From Candidatus Gribaldobacteria bacterium (lineage in GTDB: Bacteria > Patescibacteriota > Minisyncoccia > Minisyncoccales > CG1-02-41-26), in contig JAPLWD010000033.1 in assembly GCA_026396775.1 (NCBI GenBank), positions 4,182 through 11,355 of the forward strand: a stretch of 7,174 bases of DNA. The letters are read 5' to 3'. The translations under genes and the position numbers were made by a program. The notes under the pieces are model-generated. The model was given only the letters and a program-made list of their open reading frames with translations. It ran no database searches and was not told the origin of the DNA. How positions within the stretch are numbered: position 1 is the first letter of the stretch; the number at the start of each line of letters is the position of its first letter. Positions 1 through 5,926 of this stretch are shown piece by piece.

Positions 1-40
1 TTTTGATTAAACGGCTTAAAATTTCAGCACCTTTTTTGGG

Positions 41-175
41 TTAATTGCGAATTTCGCCAAACAAAAACAATTCGCCAGATTTTATTTCGCTTGCTTGGCT
101 AGGCTTGAAACAAACTGTTTCAAAACAAGAAGCTGATTTTTGTCGATTAAAAAATAATTCTAAAATTTGCGCCAT
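41..175 (-). CDS. Small hypothetical protein, interrupted by in-frame TAA
   Basis: An ATG at 175-173 opens a 44-codon frame that ends at a TAA (43-41). The peptide starts MAQILELFFN and ends GELFLFGEIRN. After the TAA the same frame stays open to the window edge (40-1) and reads PKKGAEILSRLIK, a natural-looking continuation, while both other frames hit stops within a few codons. I therefore think this is the 5' part of a longer gene with a nonsense codon. It vaguely recalls a short conserved hypothetical family of Patescibacteria with a pattern like 'GxLFxxGE', but I cannot confirm this and assign no function. A good minus-strand promoter lies just upstream (TATAAT at 193-188), which supports expression from this start. 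It may instead be a genuine 44-residue protein. Confidence 0.45.
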   Translation of the reverse strand: MAQILELFFNRQKSASCFETVCFKPSQASEIKSGELFLFGEIRN

Positions 176-187
176 ATTTTTTCTTTT

Positions 188-216
188 ATTATACTCTTTT
201 CTTTGATTCTTGGAAA
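188..216 (-). promoter_or_regulatory. Promoter for the minus-strand gene at 175
   Basis: On the minus strand a perfect TATAAT -10 box occupies 193-188. A TTTCCA -35-like box (4 of 6 consensus positions) occupies 216-211, with a 17-nt spacer. The ATG is 12 nt past the -10 box, so the predicted 5' leader is only about 5-7 nt, with no room for a Shine-Dalgarno site. The upstream half overlaps the promoter proposed for the tRNA. Confidence 0.5.
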
Positions 217-230
217 TGTTAAGATATACT
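203..230 (+). promoter_or_regulatory. Promoter for tRNA-Val
   Basis: A TTGATT -35-like box (203-208) and a TATACT -10 box (225-230) are separated by 16 nt. Transcription would begin near 237, leaving a leader of about 53 nt before the mature tRNA 5' end, to be removed by RNase P. The -35 region overlaps the divergent promoter of the minus-strand gene. Confidence 0.45.
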
Positions 231-289
231 AATTTAGTAAGTTGGGTTTGTAGCCTGCACGATTAAATCACTGCCTTATTTCATTGAAA

Positions 290-363
290 GGGCTTGTAGC
301 TCAGTTGGTTAGAGCGTTCGCTTCACACGCGAAAGGTCACAGGTTCGACTCCTGTCAAGCCCA
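290..363 (+). tRNA. tRNA-Val, anticodon CAC
   Basis: The 74-nt cloverleaf is complete. The acceptor stem is GGGCTTG/CAAGCCC (290-296 with 356-362), the D stem GCTC/GAGC, the anticodon stem TTCGC/GCGAA, and the T stem ACAGG/CCTGT around the loop TTCGACT. The anticodon loop TTCACAC places CAC at positions 34-36, which reads GUG valine codons. The discriminator base is A (363). It is followed by CTA, so the 3' CCA is not encoded and must be added by a nucleotidyltransferase. All seven acceptor pairs are Watson-Crick, so the gene looks functional. It stands alone between divergent genes. Confidence 0.95.
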
Positions 364-416
364 CTATATAACCACTATCGCTCTAAAAAATAAGGAAATT
401 TTGGCTCTCTTTAATT

Positions 417-422
417 TATAAT
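417..422 (+). promoter_or_regulatory. -10 box of the 436-4760 operon
   Basis: A perfect TATAAT (417-422) lies 13 nt before the ATG at 436, predicting a 5' leader of only about 6-7 nt. No convincing -35 box is seen at the usual distance. The geometry matches the promoter of the minus-strand gene at 175, suggesting that near-leaderless transcripts are normal here. Confidence 0.45.
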
Positions 423-435
423 TTAAATTTTTTAT

Positions 436-798
436 ATGGCAAAAAAATTATTGGGGTGGACTCTTTTAGTGGTGGGGCTAGTGGCAATTGTTTTGGGGCT
501 TTTGGATTCGTGGCAAGTTTTTAAGGGCTACAAAAAAGCTCCCGAAATTTTTAAAACCCAAGCTACCGCAGGTGGGGTGAAAATTAATACTGACATCCCC
601 GGAGTAAACACTGATTTACTGCAAAAACAACTTCAAGATAGCATTAACCAACAAATGGGAGGGATTTTGCCAGCAGGGTCTATCGCTGAAATTTTAAATC
701 TTTTGAGCTGGTCTATTTTTATTTTTATTCTGTTTTCAGCTAGCGCCAAAATTGCTGGGATTGGCGTTAACTTGTTAAAAGAAAACAAGCCCAGCTAG
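436..798 (+). CDS. Small membrane protein with two transmembrane segments, first gene of Clp operon
   Basis: This 120-aa protein has no function I recognise. A short Lys-rich start (MAKK) precedes a strong hydrophobic helix at about residues 5-25. About 60 polar residues follow, including a Gln/Asn-rich stretch, then a second hydrophobic helix at about 86-108 and a Lys-containing tail ending NKPS. By the positive-inside rule both ends are cytoplasmic and the middle loop faces outward. A TATAAT box 13 nt upstream fixes the ATG; there is no Shine-Dalgarno motif. The gene ends 4 nt before the next start, so it should be co-transcribed with the two genes before and including the Clp ATPase. This suggests a role as a membrane partner of that ATPase, by context only. 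Several Gly-Ile/Gly-Val motifs suggest tightly packed helices. Confidence 0.85.
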   Translation: MAKKLLGWTLLVVGLVAIVLGLLDSWQVFKGYKKAPEIFKTQATAGGVKINTDIPGVNTDLLQKQLQDSINQQMGGILPAGSIAEILNLLSWSIFIFILFSASAKIAGIGVNLLKENKPS

Positions 799-802
799 TG
801 AA

Positions 803-1201
803 ATGCGTCAAACCACCAAAAAACAAAATATTTTGAGTGCCTTTTTGGAATGGTATTTTTATGAAGCCCCTAAAAATATAGGAGCGATTTGGCAAAATTA
901 TCTCATTTTTTATTGGGAGTTTTTTTCAATCCCAACTTTACTCAAAACCCTTTTAGCCCCTTGGAAAGGCTACGCTGATGCCTATGGCAGGGGATTTGAT
1001 GTGGAGCGTTTTCTGCAAACTCTAGGCAACAATTTAATTTCGCGTTTTTTAGGAGGCTTAGTACGAATTTTTACTATTTTAGTTGGCTTATGTTTTGAGA
1101 TTACAGTTTTGGTTTTGGGGCCAGTAGCCTTAGTGGTTTGGTATTTATGGCCCTTGATTTTTATTTCAGCTAACTTGCTTAGCTTCTATTTATTATTTTA
1201 A
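803..1201 (+). CDS. Hypothetical multi-pass membrane protein, second gene of Clp operon
   Basis: This 132-aa protein is rich in aromatic residues. Residues 1-45 are amphipathic with many Trp, Tyr and Phe. The middle (about 46-85) holds a polar, conserved-looking stretch with LLAPWKGYADAYGRGFD followed by ERFLQTLGNN. The C-terminal third is almost purely hydrophobic and probably forms two membrane helices (about 86-108 and 111-131), ending at LLF with no cytoplasmic tail. I have the impression that proteins of this kind precede Clp-type ATPases in other Patescibacteria, but could not search. It starts 4 nt after the previous stop and ends 6 nt before the next start, so expression is probably coupled. 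No catalytic motif is visible. A scaffold or membrane receptor for the neighbouring AAA+ protein is a guess. Confidence 0.85.
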   Translation: MRQTTKKQNILSAFLEWYFYEAPKNIGAIWQNYLIFYWEFFSIPTLLKTLLAPWKGYADAYGRGFDVERFLQTLGNNLISRFLGGLVRIFTILVGLCFEITVLVLGPVALVVWYLWPLIFISANLLSFYLLF

Positions 1202-1207
1202 AGCTAT

Positions 1208-2488
1208 ATGAGTTTGGAAATTAAAAAAACTGCTCTGTATAAAGCTTCGTTTTGGATTAATCCTAAAACAGCTTTAGCTAAAAAAAGATCAATCATTGGG
1301 TTGCTTTTACTCTGCCTAGCTTTTGGCTTTGAATTTGGGTATATAGTTTTAGCCACTGACTGGGGAAGCCTTTGGGCTGACCGAGCTTTGGCGGGTGCTA
1401 TTTTAACCTTGGCGTGGGCTTTGTTTTTTTGGCAAAAAAATAATTTTGTTGAAGCCTACAAAAAACCAAAACTTTATTATTCCTTAAGCGATTTAATCGC
1501 TAGCCCAACTGATTTTAATACGGCTGATTTCTTAGATTATGAATCAATCTTAGTTTTTATAAAAGCTTTAAGTTTCAAACAACAAGGCTCTAACTTAGCA
1601 CTATTGTTTGCTTTTGTTTTAGCTAAGCCAAAAATACTGCAGTTTATTTTTAACCGCACCCAGCTAAGTTTAAACGAGGTGACTCAATTTTTAAAACAAG
1701 CTTTAACTCAAGATTCACCTCCCCAAAATTGGCAAGCGTTAGTTTTACAGGCAGGTCAAAGAGCCTTAGCTTTAAAAAAAACTCGAATAGATTGTGGTGA
1801 TTTATTGGTGGTTTTAAGCCAAGCCCTTGAACCCTGGCAAAGATATTTAAATGACAACGGCCTTTTACCGGCCGACATTGAGCATTTAGTGGAATGGCAT
1901 GAAAGAATCCAAAACAACCTTGAAACTAGAAGACAATTTTACAGCCTAAACAACTTAAGAAAACGAGGCAACTTGGCTCGCGATTGGTCAGCTAGCTATA
2001 CGATTAGCTTAGATCGCTTTATTGATGTTGATTATGTGGCTCAAATTCAAAGAAACAACTTTAGGCCGATTATTGGGCACCAAAAAGAAATTTTAGCTTT
2101 AGAAAGAGCCTTAAGTAAAAACAGCCAAAACAATGCTTTATTAGTAGGGGAGGCGGGCTGTGGCAAAAAGAGTTTAATTGAAGCCATTGCTCAAAAATCT
2201 TTTACCAATCAAAGCACTGTTCAAATTAACGATAAACGCATTATTCAATTTGATATTGCTTCTTTAGTGAGTGTCATTGAGGGTAAAGAAAAAACCGAGA
2301 GCCTACTAGATTTATGCTTAGCTGAAGCCACTAGAGCCGGCAATGTAATTTTAATTATTGATAACTTTCATCAATATGTTGGAGCCAAATCACAAGCAGG
2401 CCTAATTAATATCACCGCCATTTTAAGCCGTTACTTGCCTTTAAAATCTTTTCGCTTGATTGGCTTAACTACTTACGAAGGCTGTTAA
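1208..2488 (+). CDS. Membrane-anchored Clp/HSP100 ATPase, N-terminal part (N domain and degenerate D1), frame broken at 3' end
   Basis: This is the first half of a two-domain Clp-family unfoldase. Residues 28-49 and 59-75 form a membrane hairpin, so the rest should sit on the cytoplasmic face. Residues about 110-235 resemble a diverged double-repeat Clp N domain. D1 begins near 288 with RPIIGHQKEI, matching the usual 'DPVIGRdeEI'. The Walker A-like GEAGCGKK (314-321) has Lys in place of the final Thr/Ser. Walker B is ILIIDNF, with Asp385 kept but the catalytic Glu replaced by Asn386. The frame ends in TAA right after sensor-1-like IGLTTYEG. The expected continuation (LLSQFEKIEM, matching 'LERRFQPV') appears at once in another frame, so this is a truncation, not a natural C-terminus. 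D1 probably lacks ATP hydrolysis. The start is 6 nt after the previous gene. Confidence 0.85.
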   Translation: MSLEIKKTALYKASFWINPKTALAKKRSIIGLLLLCLAFGFEFGYIVLATDWGSLWADRALAGAILTLAWALFFWQKNNFVEAYKKPKLYYSLSDLIASPTDFNTADFLDYESILVFIKALSFKQQGSNLALLFAFVLAKPKILQFIFNRTQLSLNEVTQFLKQALTQDSPPQNWQALVLQAGQRALALKKTRIDCGDLLVVLSQALEPWQRYLNDNGLLPADIEHLVEWHERIQNNLETRRQFYSLNNLRKRGNLARDWSASYTISLDRFIDVDYVAQIQRNNFRPIIGHQKEILALERALSKNSQNNALLVGEAGCGKKSLIEAIAQKSFTNQSTVQINDKRIIQFDIASLVSVIEGKEKTESLLDLCLAEATRAGNVILIIDNFHQYVGAKSQAGLINITAILSRYLPLKSFRLIGLTTYEGC

Positions 2489-2508
2489 GCCAATTTGAAA
2501 AAATAGAA

Positions 2509-3699
2509 ATGACTGAAATTAGCGAGGAAGAAACAATGATAACTTTAGAAGATTATTATGTACCCTTGTTTGAATTTAGAAATAACCTTTTTGTAAGTTA
2601 TGGAGGCATTCGGGCTTTGGCGCTTTTATCGGCTAAATACTTGCCAAATTTATGCCTGCCCGATAAGGCCATTCGGCTTTTAGAAGAAGTGGGGGCTTTT
2701 GTTAAAAACCATTCGAATGATATTTTGATTGAGGAAAAGCATATTCGAAAAGTTTTAAGTGATAAAACTCAAATTCCCTTAGAAAATTTACAAAATCAAG
2801 AAAAAGAAAAGCTTTTAAATTTAGAACAACTTTTAAGAGCAAGGGTTGTGGGACAAGAAGAGGGGATTAGTGAATTAGCTTCGGCCTTAAGAAGATCGGC
2901 AGTTCAAGTGAACACCAAGCGAGGCCCCATTGGTTCATTTTTGTTTTTAGGTTCAACCGGGGTGGGTAAAACCGAAACCGCTAAAGCTTTAGCTGATATT
3001 TATTTTGGTTCAGAACAAAAAATGATTCGCTTGGATATGAGCGAGTTTCAAAACCCTCAAGACACCGAAAAAATCTTGGGCGATTTTGAAAATCCTGGGC
3101 CTTTTATCACACTGGTGCGAGAAAATCCTTTTAGTTTGGTACTAATCGACGAAATAGAAAAAGCTCATCCCAACATTTTAAATTTATTTTTGCAAATTTT
3201 AGATGAAGGCTGGATAACCGATGGTGTTGGTAAAAAAGTTGATTTTCAAAACACTATAATTATCGCCACCAGCAATGCGGGTTCGGAAATTATTCGGCAA
3301 GATGTTAATTTAGACAAAAATTTAAACTTACTAAAAAGCGAATTGTTAAATATCATTATGCAACAGGGGTTGTTTAAACCCGAACTGATTAACCGCTTCG
3401 ATGGCGTGGTAGTTTTTCGGCCGTTAACCCTTGAAAATTTGATGGAAATTGCCCAAATGCAACTGAAAAAAGTGGCCGAACAATTAAAAGACAAGGGCAT
3501 TATTTTAGAAATTACTCGCGAATTAAAAGAAAAAATTGCCCAAATTAGTTATAGTCCAACTTTTGGCGCCCGTGAAATGCGACGCATCCTTCAAGATAAA
3601 GTGGAAAACTCTTTGGCAAAAGTTTTGTTAGCTGGTATAATCAAACGAGGCGACACCATCCAAATTTCGCCCATTGATTTTAATGTTATAAAAATATAA
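2509..3699 (+). CDS. Clp/HSP100 ATPase, C-terminal part (rest of D1 and intact D2)
   Basis: This is the second half of the same Clp-type ATPase. The ATG at 2509 is probably an internal Met, because clear D1 sequence (LLSQFEKIE) is encoded in this frame just upstream, from 2482, without a start. Residues about 1-75 finish D1 (LPDKAIRLLEE resembles 'LPDKAIDLIDEAG'). D2 starts near 112 at RVVGQEE and looks fully active: Walker A GSTGVGKT (148-155), Walker B LVLIDEIEK with Asp214 and Glu215, sensor 1 Asn256 in ATSNAG, arginine finger Arg296 in LINRFD, and sensor 2 Arg355 in GAREMRR. The coiled-coil M domain of ClpB/ClpC is absent, as in ClpA. No IGF/LGF ClpP-docking tripeptide is visible between 257 and 290. 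A ClpP partner is therefore uncertain. It may be a protease-free unfoldase. Confidence 0.88.
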   Translation: MTEISEEETMITLEDYYVPLFEFRNNLFVSYGGIRALALLSAKYLPNLCLPDKAIRLLEEVGAFVKNHSNDILIEEKHIRKVLSDKTQIPLENLQNQEKEKLLNLEQLLRARVVGQEEGISELASALRRSAVQVNTKRGPIGSFLFLGSTGVGKTETAKALADIYFGSEQKMIRLDMSEFQNPQDTEKILGDFENPGPFITLVRENPFSLVLIDEIEKAHPNILNLFLQILDEGWITDGVGKKVDFQNTIIIATSNAGSEIIRQDVNLDKNLNLLKSELLNIIMQQGLFKPELINRFDGVVVFRPLTLENLMEIAQMQLKKVAEQLKDKGIILEITRELKEKIAQISYSPTFGAREMRRILQDKVENSLAKVLLAGIIKRGDTIQISPIDFNVIKI

Positions 3700-3701
3700 A
3701 T

Positions 3702-4760
3702 ATGTTGCTAGAAAAAATATCCAAAAAATATCTTATTGGTTTAATTGTGGGGGTTAGCGTTGTTGTGATTACTGGTGGATTAGTGGTAGCAGGAGTGATT
3801 AAAATTGATTGGGGGTTTTTGTTTTACACTAAAGCGAATGCTTTAATTGAAAGTGCTATCCAAAATACCATGGAAAGCAATGCTTTTAAATTTCAGACCC
3901 AAGCTACAGTTAATTTGTCGGGAATAGTGAATGTGGCAACAGCAGGAGATAGCTCTAGCGCTCCTCAAACAATTTTGAATTTTGCTTTGGTGGCCACTGG
4001 TTTTCTTGACCAAGCCGACAAAAACAATACCAAACAAGACATTGTGGCGCAAGCGGTTTTAGAAACAGGTGGCACAAAAATGGTAGGGGATGCTGAATTA
4101 AGAGTTTTTGGTGAAAAAACTTATTTATTAATCAACGCTTTACCAACAATTTTTGGAGACTTAAGTAGCTTAAAGGGACAGTGGATTTACTTAGATAAAT
4201 CTTTATTTCAACAAAACGACTCCAACCAGCTTAGTGGTGAGCAATATCAAAAACTAGCTCAAGAATTAGTAACCTTATTAAAAGGGCAAGGGCTTTTTGG
4301 CATTAAGAAAACCTTGGACGATGAAGATGTTAAGGGACAAACTGCCAAACATTATCTAGTCTACTTAAACAAACAAGCTGTTAAGCGCGTGGCTCCAAAC
4401 TTTTTTAAATTAGCGGCTAAGTACTTGCCCGAAACCGAACGAAAAGACTATGAAAGCAATTTAACTAAACTTAACCAAGAACTTCCAAGAGCTATCGAAG
4501 ACTTTTGGAAAATTACTGGAGGTATCAATTTTGACCTATGGATTAGCAATGGCAAGCTAGTGCAGGTTAAATGGGAAAAAGAACTTGATTTAAGCAATTT
4601 AGAAGAACTAAAAAACGATGTTCAACAAGCTAAAACTAATTTAAATCTCTCTCTGGTTTATTTTGACTTTGGACAGAAAGTTCTTGTAGAAAAACCTGTT
4701 GGAGCTAAAACCTTGGAGGAATTGTCGGCTAGTAGTACTGCCACCAATATTAAACAATAA
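3702..4760 (+). CDS. Anchored extracytoplasmic protein, possibly LolA/LppX-like fold
   Basis: A 352-aa protein that begins 2 nt after the Clp stop. A basic start (KISKK) precedes one hydrophobic helix at about residues 11-33, and there is no lipobox Cys, so it is probably a type II anchored protein with the bulk outside the membrane. The exterior part alternates hydrophobic and polar residues as in beta strands, with phrases such as GQWIYLDKS (about 160) and an FDLWISNGKLVQVKW segment (about 280). In LolA/LprG-type lipoproteins such phrases come from the half-barrel that binds lipids or glycolipids. The fold match is by eye and tentative. The C-terminus is low-complexity (SASSTATNIKQ). As the last operon gene it may supply the outside component of the membrane Clp module. 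A REP-like element begins 1 nt after its stop. Confidence 0.82.
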   Translation: MLLEKISKKYLIGLIVGVSVVVITGGLVVAGVIKIDWGFLFYTKANALIESAIQNTMESNAFKFQTQATVNLSGIVNVATAGDSSSAPQTILNFALVATGFLDQADKNNTKQDIVAQAVLETGGTKMVGDAELRVFGEKTYLLINALPTIFGDLSSLKGQWIYLDKSLFQQNDSNQLSGEQYQKLAQELVTLLKGQGLFGIKKTLDDEDVKGQTAKHYLVYLNKQAVKRVAPNFFKLAAKYLPETERKDYESNLTKLNQELPRAIEDFWKITGGINFDLWISNGKLVQVKWEKELDLSNLEELKNDVQQAKTNLNLSLVYFDFGQKVLVEKPVGAKTLEELSASSTATNIKQ

Positions 4761-4761
4761 A

Positions 4762-4873
4762 ATTCCCCTGTCATTGCGAGGAGTGTAGCCAGCAGGCGGA
4801 ACGACGAAGCAATCTCGTTCTTTGAGATTGCCACGTTCACCCTTGCTAGGGTTCGCTCGCAATGACAGGGAAT
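4762..4873. repeat. REP/MITE-like palindromic element
   Basis: The outer arms are near-perfect inverted repeats: ATTCCCCTGTCATTGCGAG (4762-4780) and CTCGCAATGACAGGGAAT (4856-4873), differing only by one C in the C-run. Inside, GCAATCTC (4809-4816) pairs with GAGATTGC (4824-4831) around a 7-nt loop, and GAACG (4799-4803) pairs with CGTTC (4834-4838), so the element can fold into one long imperfect hairpin of about 112 nt. It is visibly richer in GC than its surroundings. The phrase TCATTGCGAG...GAAGCAATCTC resembles a palindromic repeat family that I recall from many bacterial genomes. No transposase is nearby. A flanking AATAA on each side could be a target duplication but is low-complexity. 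It lies in the gap after the Clp operon and may also act as an mRNA 3' hairpin; no U-tract follows. Confidence 0.8.
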
Positions 4874-4913
4874 AATAATAAGCTATAAACTTATTTAAAC
4901 AAGCAAAACAGCT

Positions 4914-4919
4914 TATATT
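4914..4919 (+). promoter_or_regulatory. Possible -10 box of the coiled-coil gene
   Basis: TATATT (4914-4919) lies 5 nt before the ATG at 4925, so the transcript would be leaderless or nearly so. The -35 region is poor (TTATTT near 4891). A second option is TATAAA at 4884-4889. A 7-bp inverted repeat, ATAAGCT (4878-4884) and AGCTTAT (4910-4916), surrounds the area and overlaps the -10 box. Confidence 0.3.
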
Positions 4920-4924
4920 TTCAT

Positions 4925-5926
4925 ATGACACTCTTAGAAAAATTAGGTACTAAGCTTCAAGAAAAACAAATAGAAGAAGTAAAATTGCAAAAAGCTCTTG
5001 AGCAAAAAGCCCTGCAAAAGCAATTAGCCGAGCAAAGGCAACAAGAGGAAGCTGAAGCAATTGAAAAAGTTAGCTCCCTGCAAACTGAAATTAATCGTTT
5101 ACAGGGAATCGCCAATACATTATCGAATAAGCATGGTCTTAAACTAGATTATTTAACTTCACTTGAGGCACTGAGGGGATCTAAGGCTGAATTTAAGCAG
5201 GCGGATCAAGAATTTGAAAATTTAATTTGGCAAGCTGCAAACCCTGATTACAAAACCAAAGACGATATTTTAAAAGATAAAGATTTATCTAACGAGGAAG
5301 AAGTTGTGATTTGGAAAGAAAAAGAGATGGGTTTAATGCAAAAAGTAGGGGAGCGACAAGGGAAAAAAGAGGCTTTAACTCAAAGCGAGGCTAAAACTTC
5401 CACCGTAAGCCTCAAAGCTGAACTAAAAGAACTAATTCCAGATGAAAAATTCAGTTTTACTAAGGATAAAGCTCAAGAGTCTTTGGATAAAATTACCCAA
5501 GTGCTTCAACAAAAAACAGCTGAATTGCTAAAATACGAAAAAAAGACGCCTGAATACAAAGAAAAGCTAAAAGCTAGACACAAAGAATATCCTACAAACG
5601 TTTCTGTGCAAGACCTGCAAGATGCCAAAATTGCTGAAAAAGGTGGTGAAGAACTAATTAAAGGATTGATTGTTGAAAATGCCAAAGATATGATGCAAAA
5701 AGAAGCTCGCCAAACCAACTTTGGCAAAGTAGAAGCAGAATTGCAAAAGATTAATAAATCAATGGAAGCTTGGCCCCAAGCTAAAAAATCAATTGAGGAC
5801 TTAGCTAAAAGAGGGGACAAGGTTTTTGCTGAAATTTTAGAGTTAATTCCCAAGCCTTCTCGCGACAGACTTGAAGAGTCGAGAAAAGTTGACCCTGATC
5901 TTTTGCATTTTTTTAATGCCCATTGA
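4925..5926 (+). CDS. Highly charged coiled-coil protein, first frame of a possibly split gene
   Basis: The 333-aa product is rich in Lys, Glu and Gln, with no membrane helix or signal peptide. Residues about 3-62 are a strong coiled coil (LQEKQIEEVKLQKALEQ and on), ending in QTEINRLQGIANTL. More helical, charged stretches follow, with a second coiled-coil-like region around 180-215 (SLDKITQVLQQKTAELL). I recognise no family. The ATG follows a possible TATATT box directly and there is no Shine-Dalgarno site. The frame ends at TGA (5924-5926), just after a run of seven T (5908-5914); the next frame overlaps it by 11 nt. Removing one T would read straight from DPDLLHF into LMPIETAFS of the next frame, so the C-terminus FNAH may be an artefact or lesion. 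It could act as a structural or filament-like cytoplasmic protein, which is only inference. Confidence 0.75.
   Translation: MTLLEKLGTKLQEKQIEEVKLQKALEQKALQKQLAEQRQQEEAEAIEKVSSLQTEINRLQGIANTLSNKHGLKLDYLTSLEALRGSKAEFKQADQEFENLIWQAANPDYKTKDDILKDKDLSNEEEVVIWKEKEMGLMQKVGERQGKKEALTQSEAKTSTVSLKAELKELIPDEKFSFTKDKAQESLDKITQVLQQKTAELLKYEKKTPEYKEKLKARHKEYPTNVSVQDLQDAKIAEKGGEELIKGLIVENAKDMMQKEARQTNFGKVEAELQKINKSMEAWPQAKKSIEDLAKRGDKVFAEILELIPKPSRDRLEESRKVDPDLLHFFNAH

Noticed and set aside
2475..2490. Programmed -1 ribosomal frameshift in the Clp gene
   Set aside because: No slippery heptamer or downstream hairpin is visible, and about 10 expected residues seem to be missing, which slippage would not explain.
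3246..3500. 84-codon minus-strand ORF opposite the Clp D2 domain
   Set aside because: It lies wholly opposite well-conserved D2 motifs (sensor 1 and the arginine finger) and has no family features or promoter.
4856..4880. Right arm of the palindrome as an intrinsic terminator
   Set aside because: The stem is followed by AATAATAATA, not a T-run, on the coding strand.
4641..4931. Minus-strand ORFs of 96 and 60 codons across the palindromic element
   Set aside because: They read through the end of the anchored protein gene and the repeat; their length comes from the element's composition and palindromy.
5871..5915. TTG start giving a signal-peptide-like N-terminus (LTLIFCIFL)
   Set aside because: It only re-reads the end of the upstream gene in another frame; the ATG at 5916 gives a small overlap and a better start.
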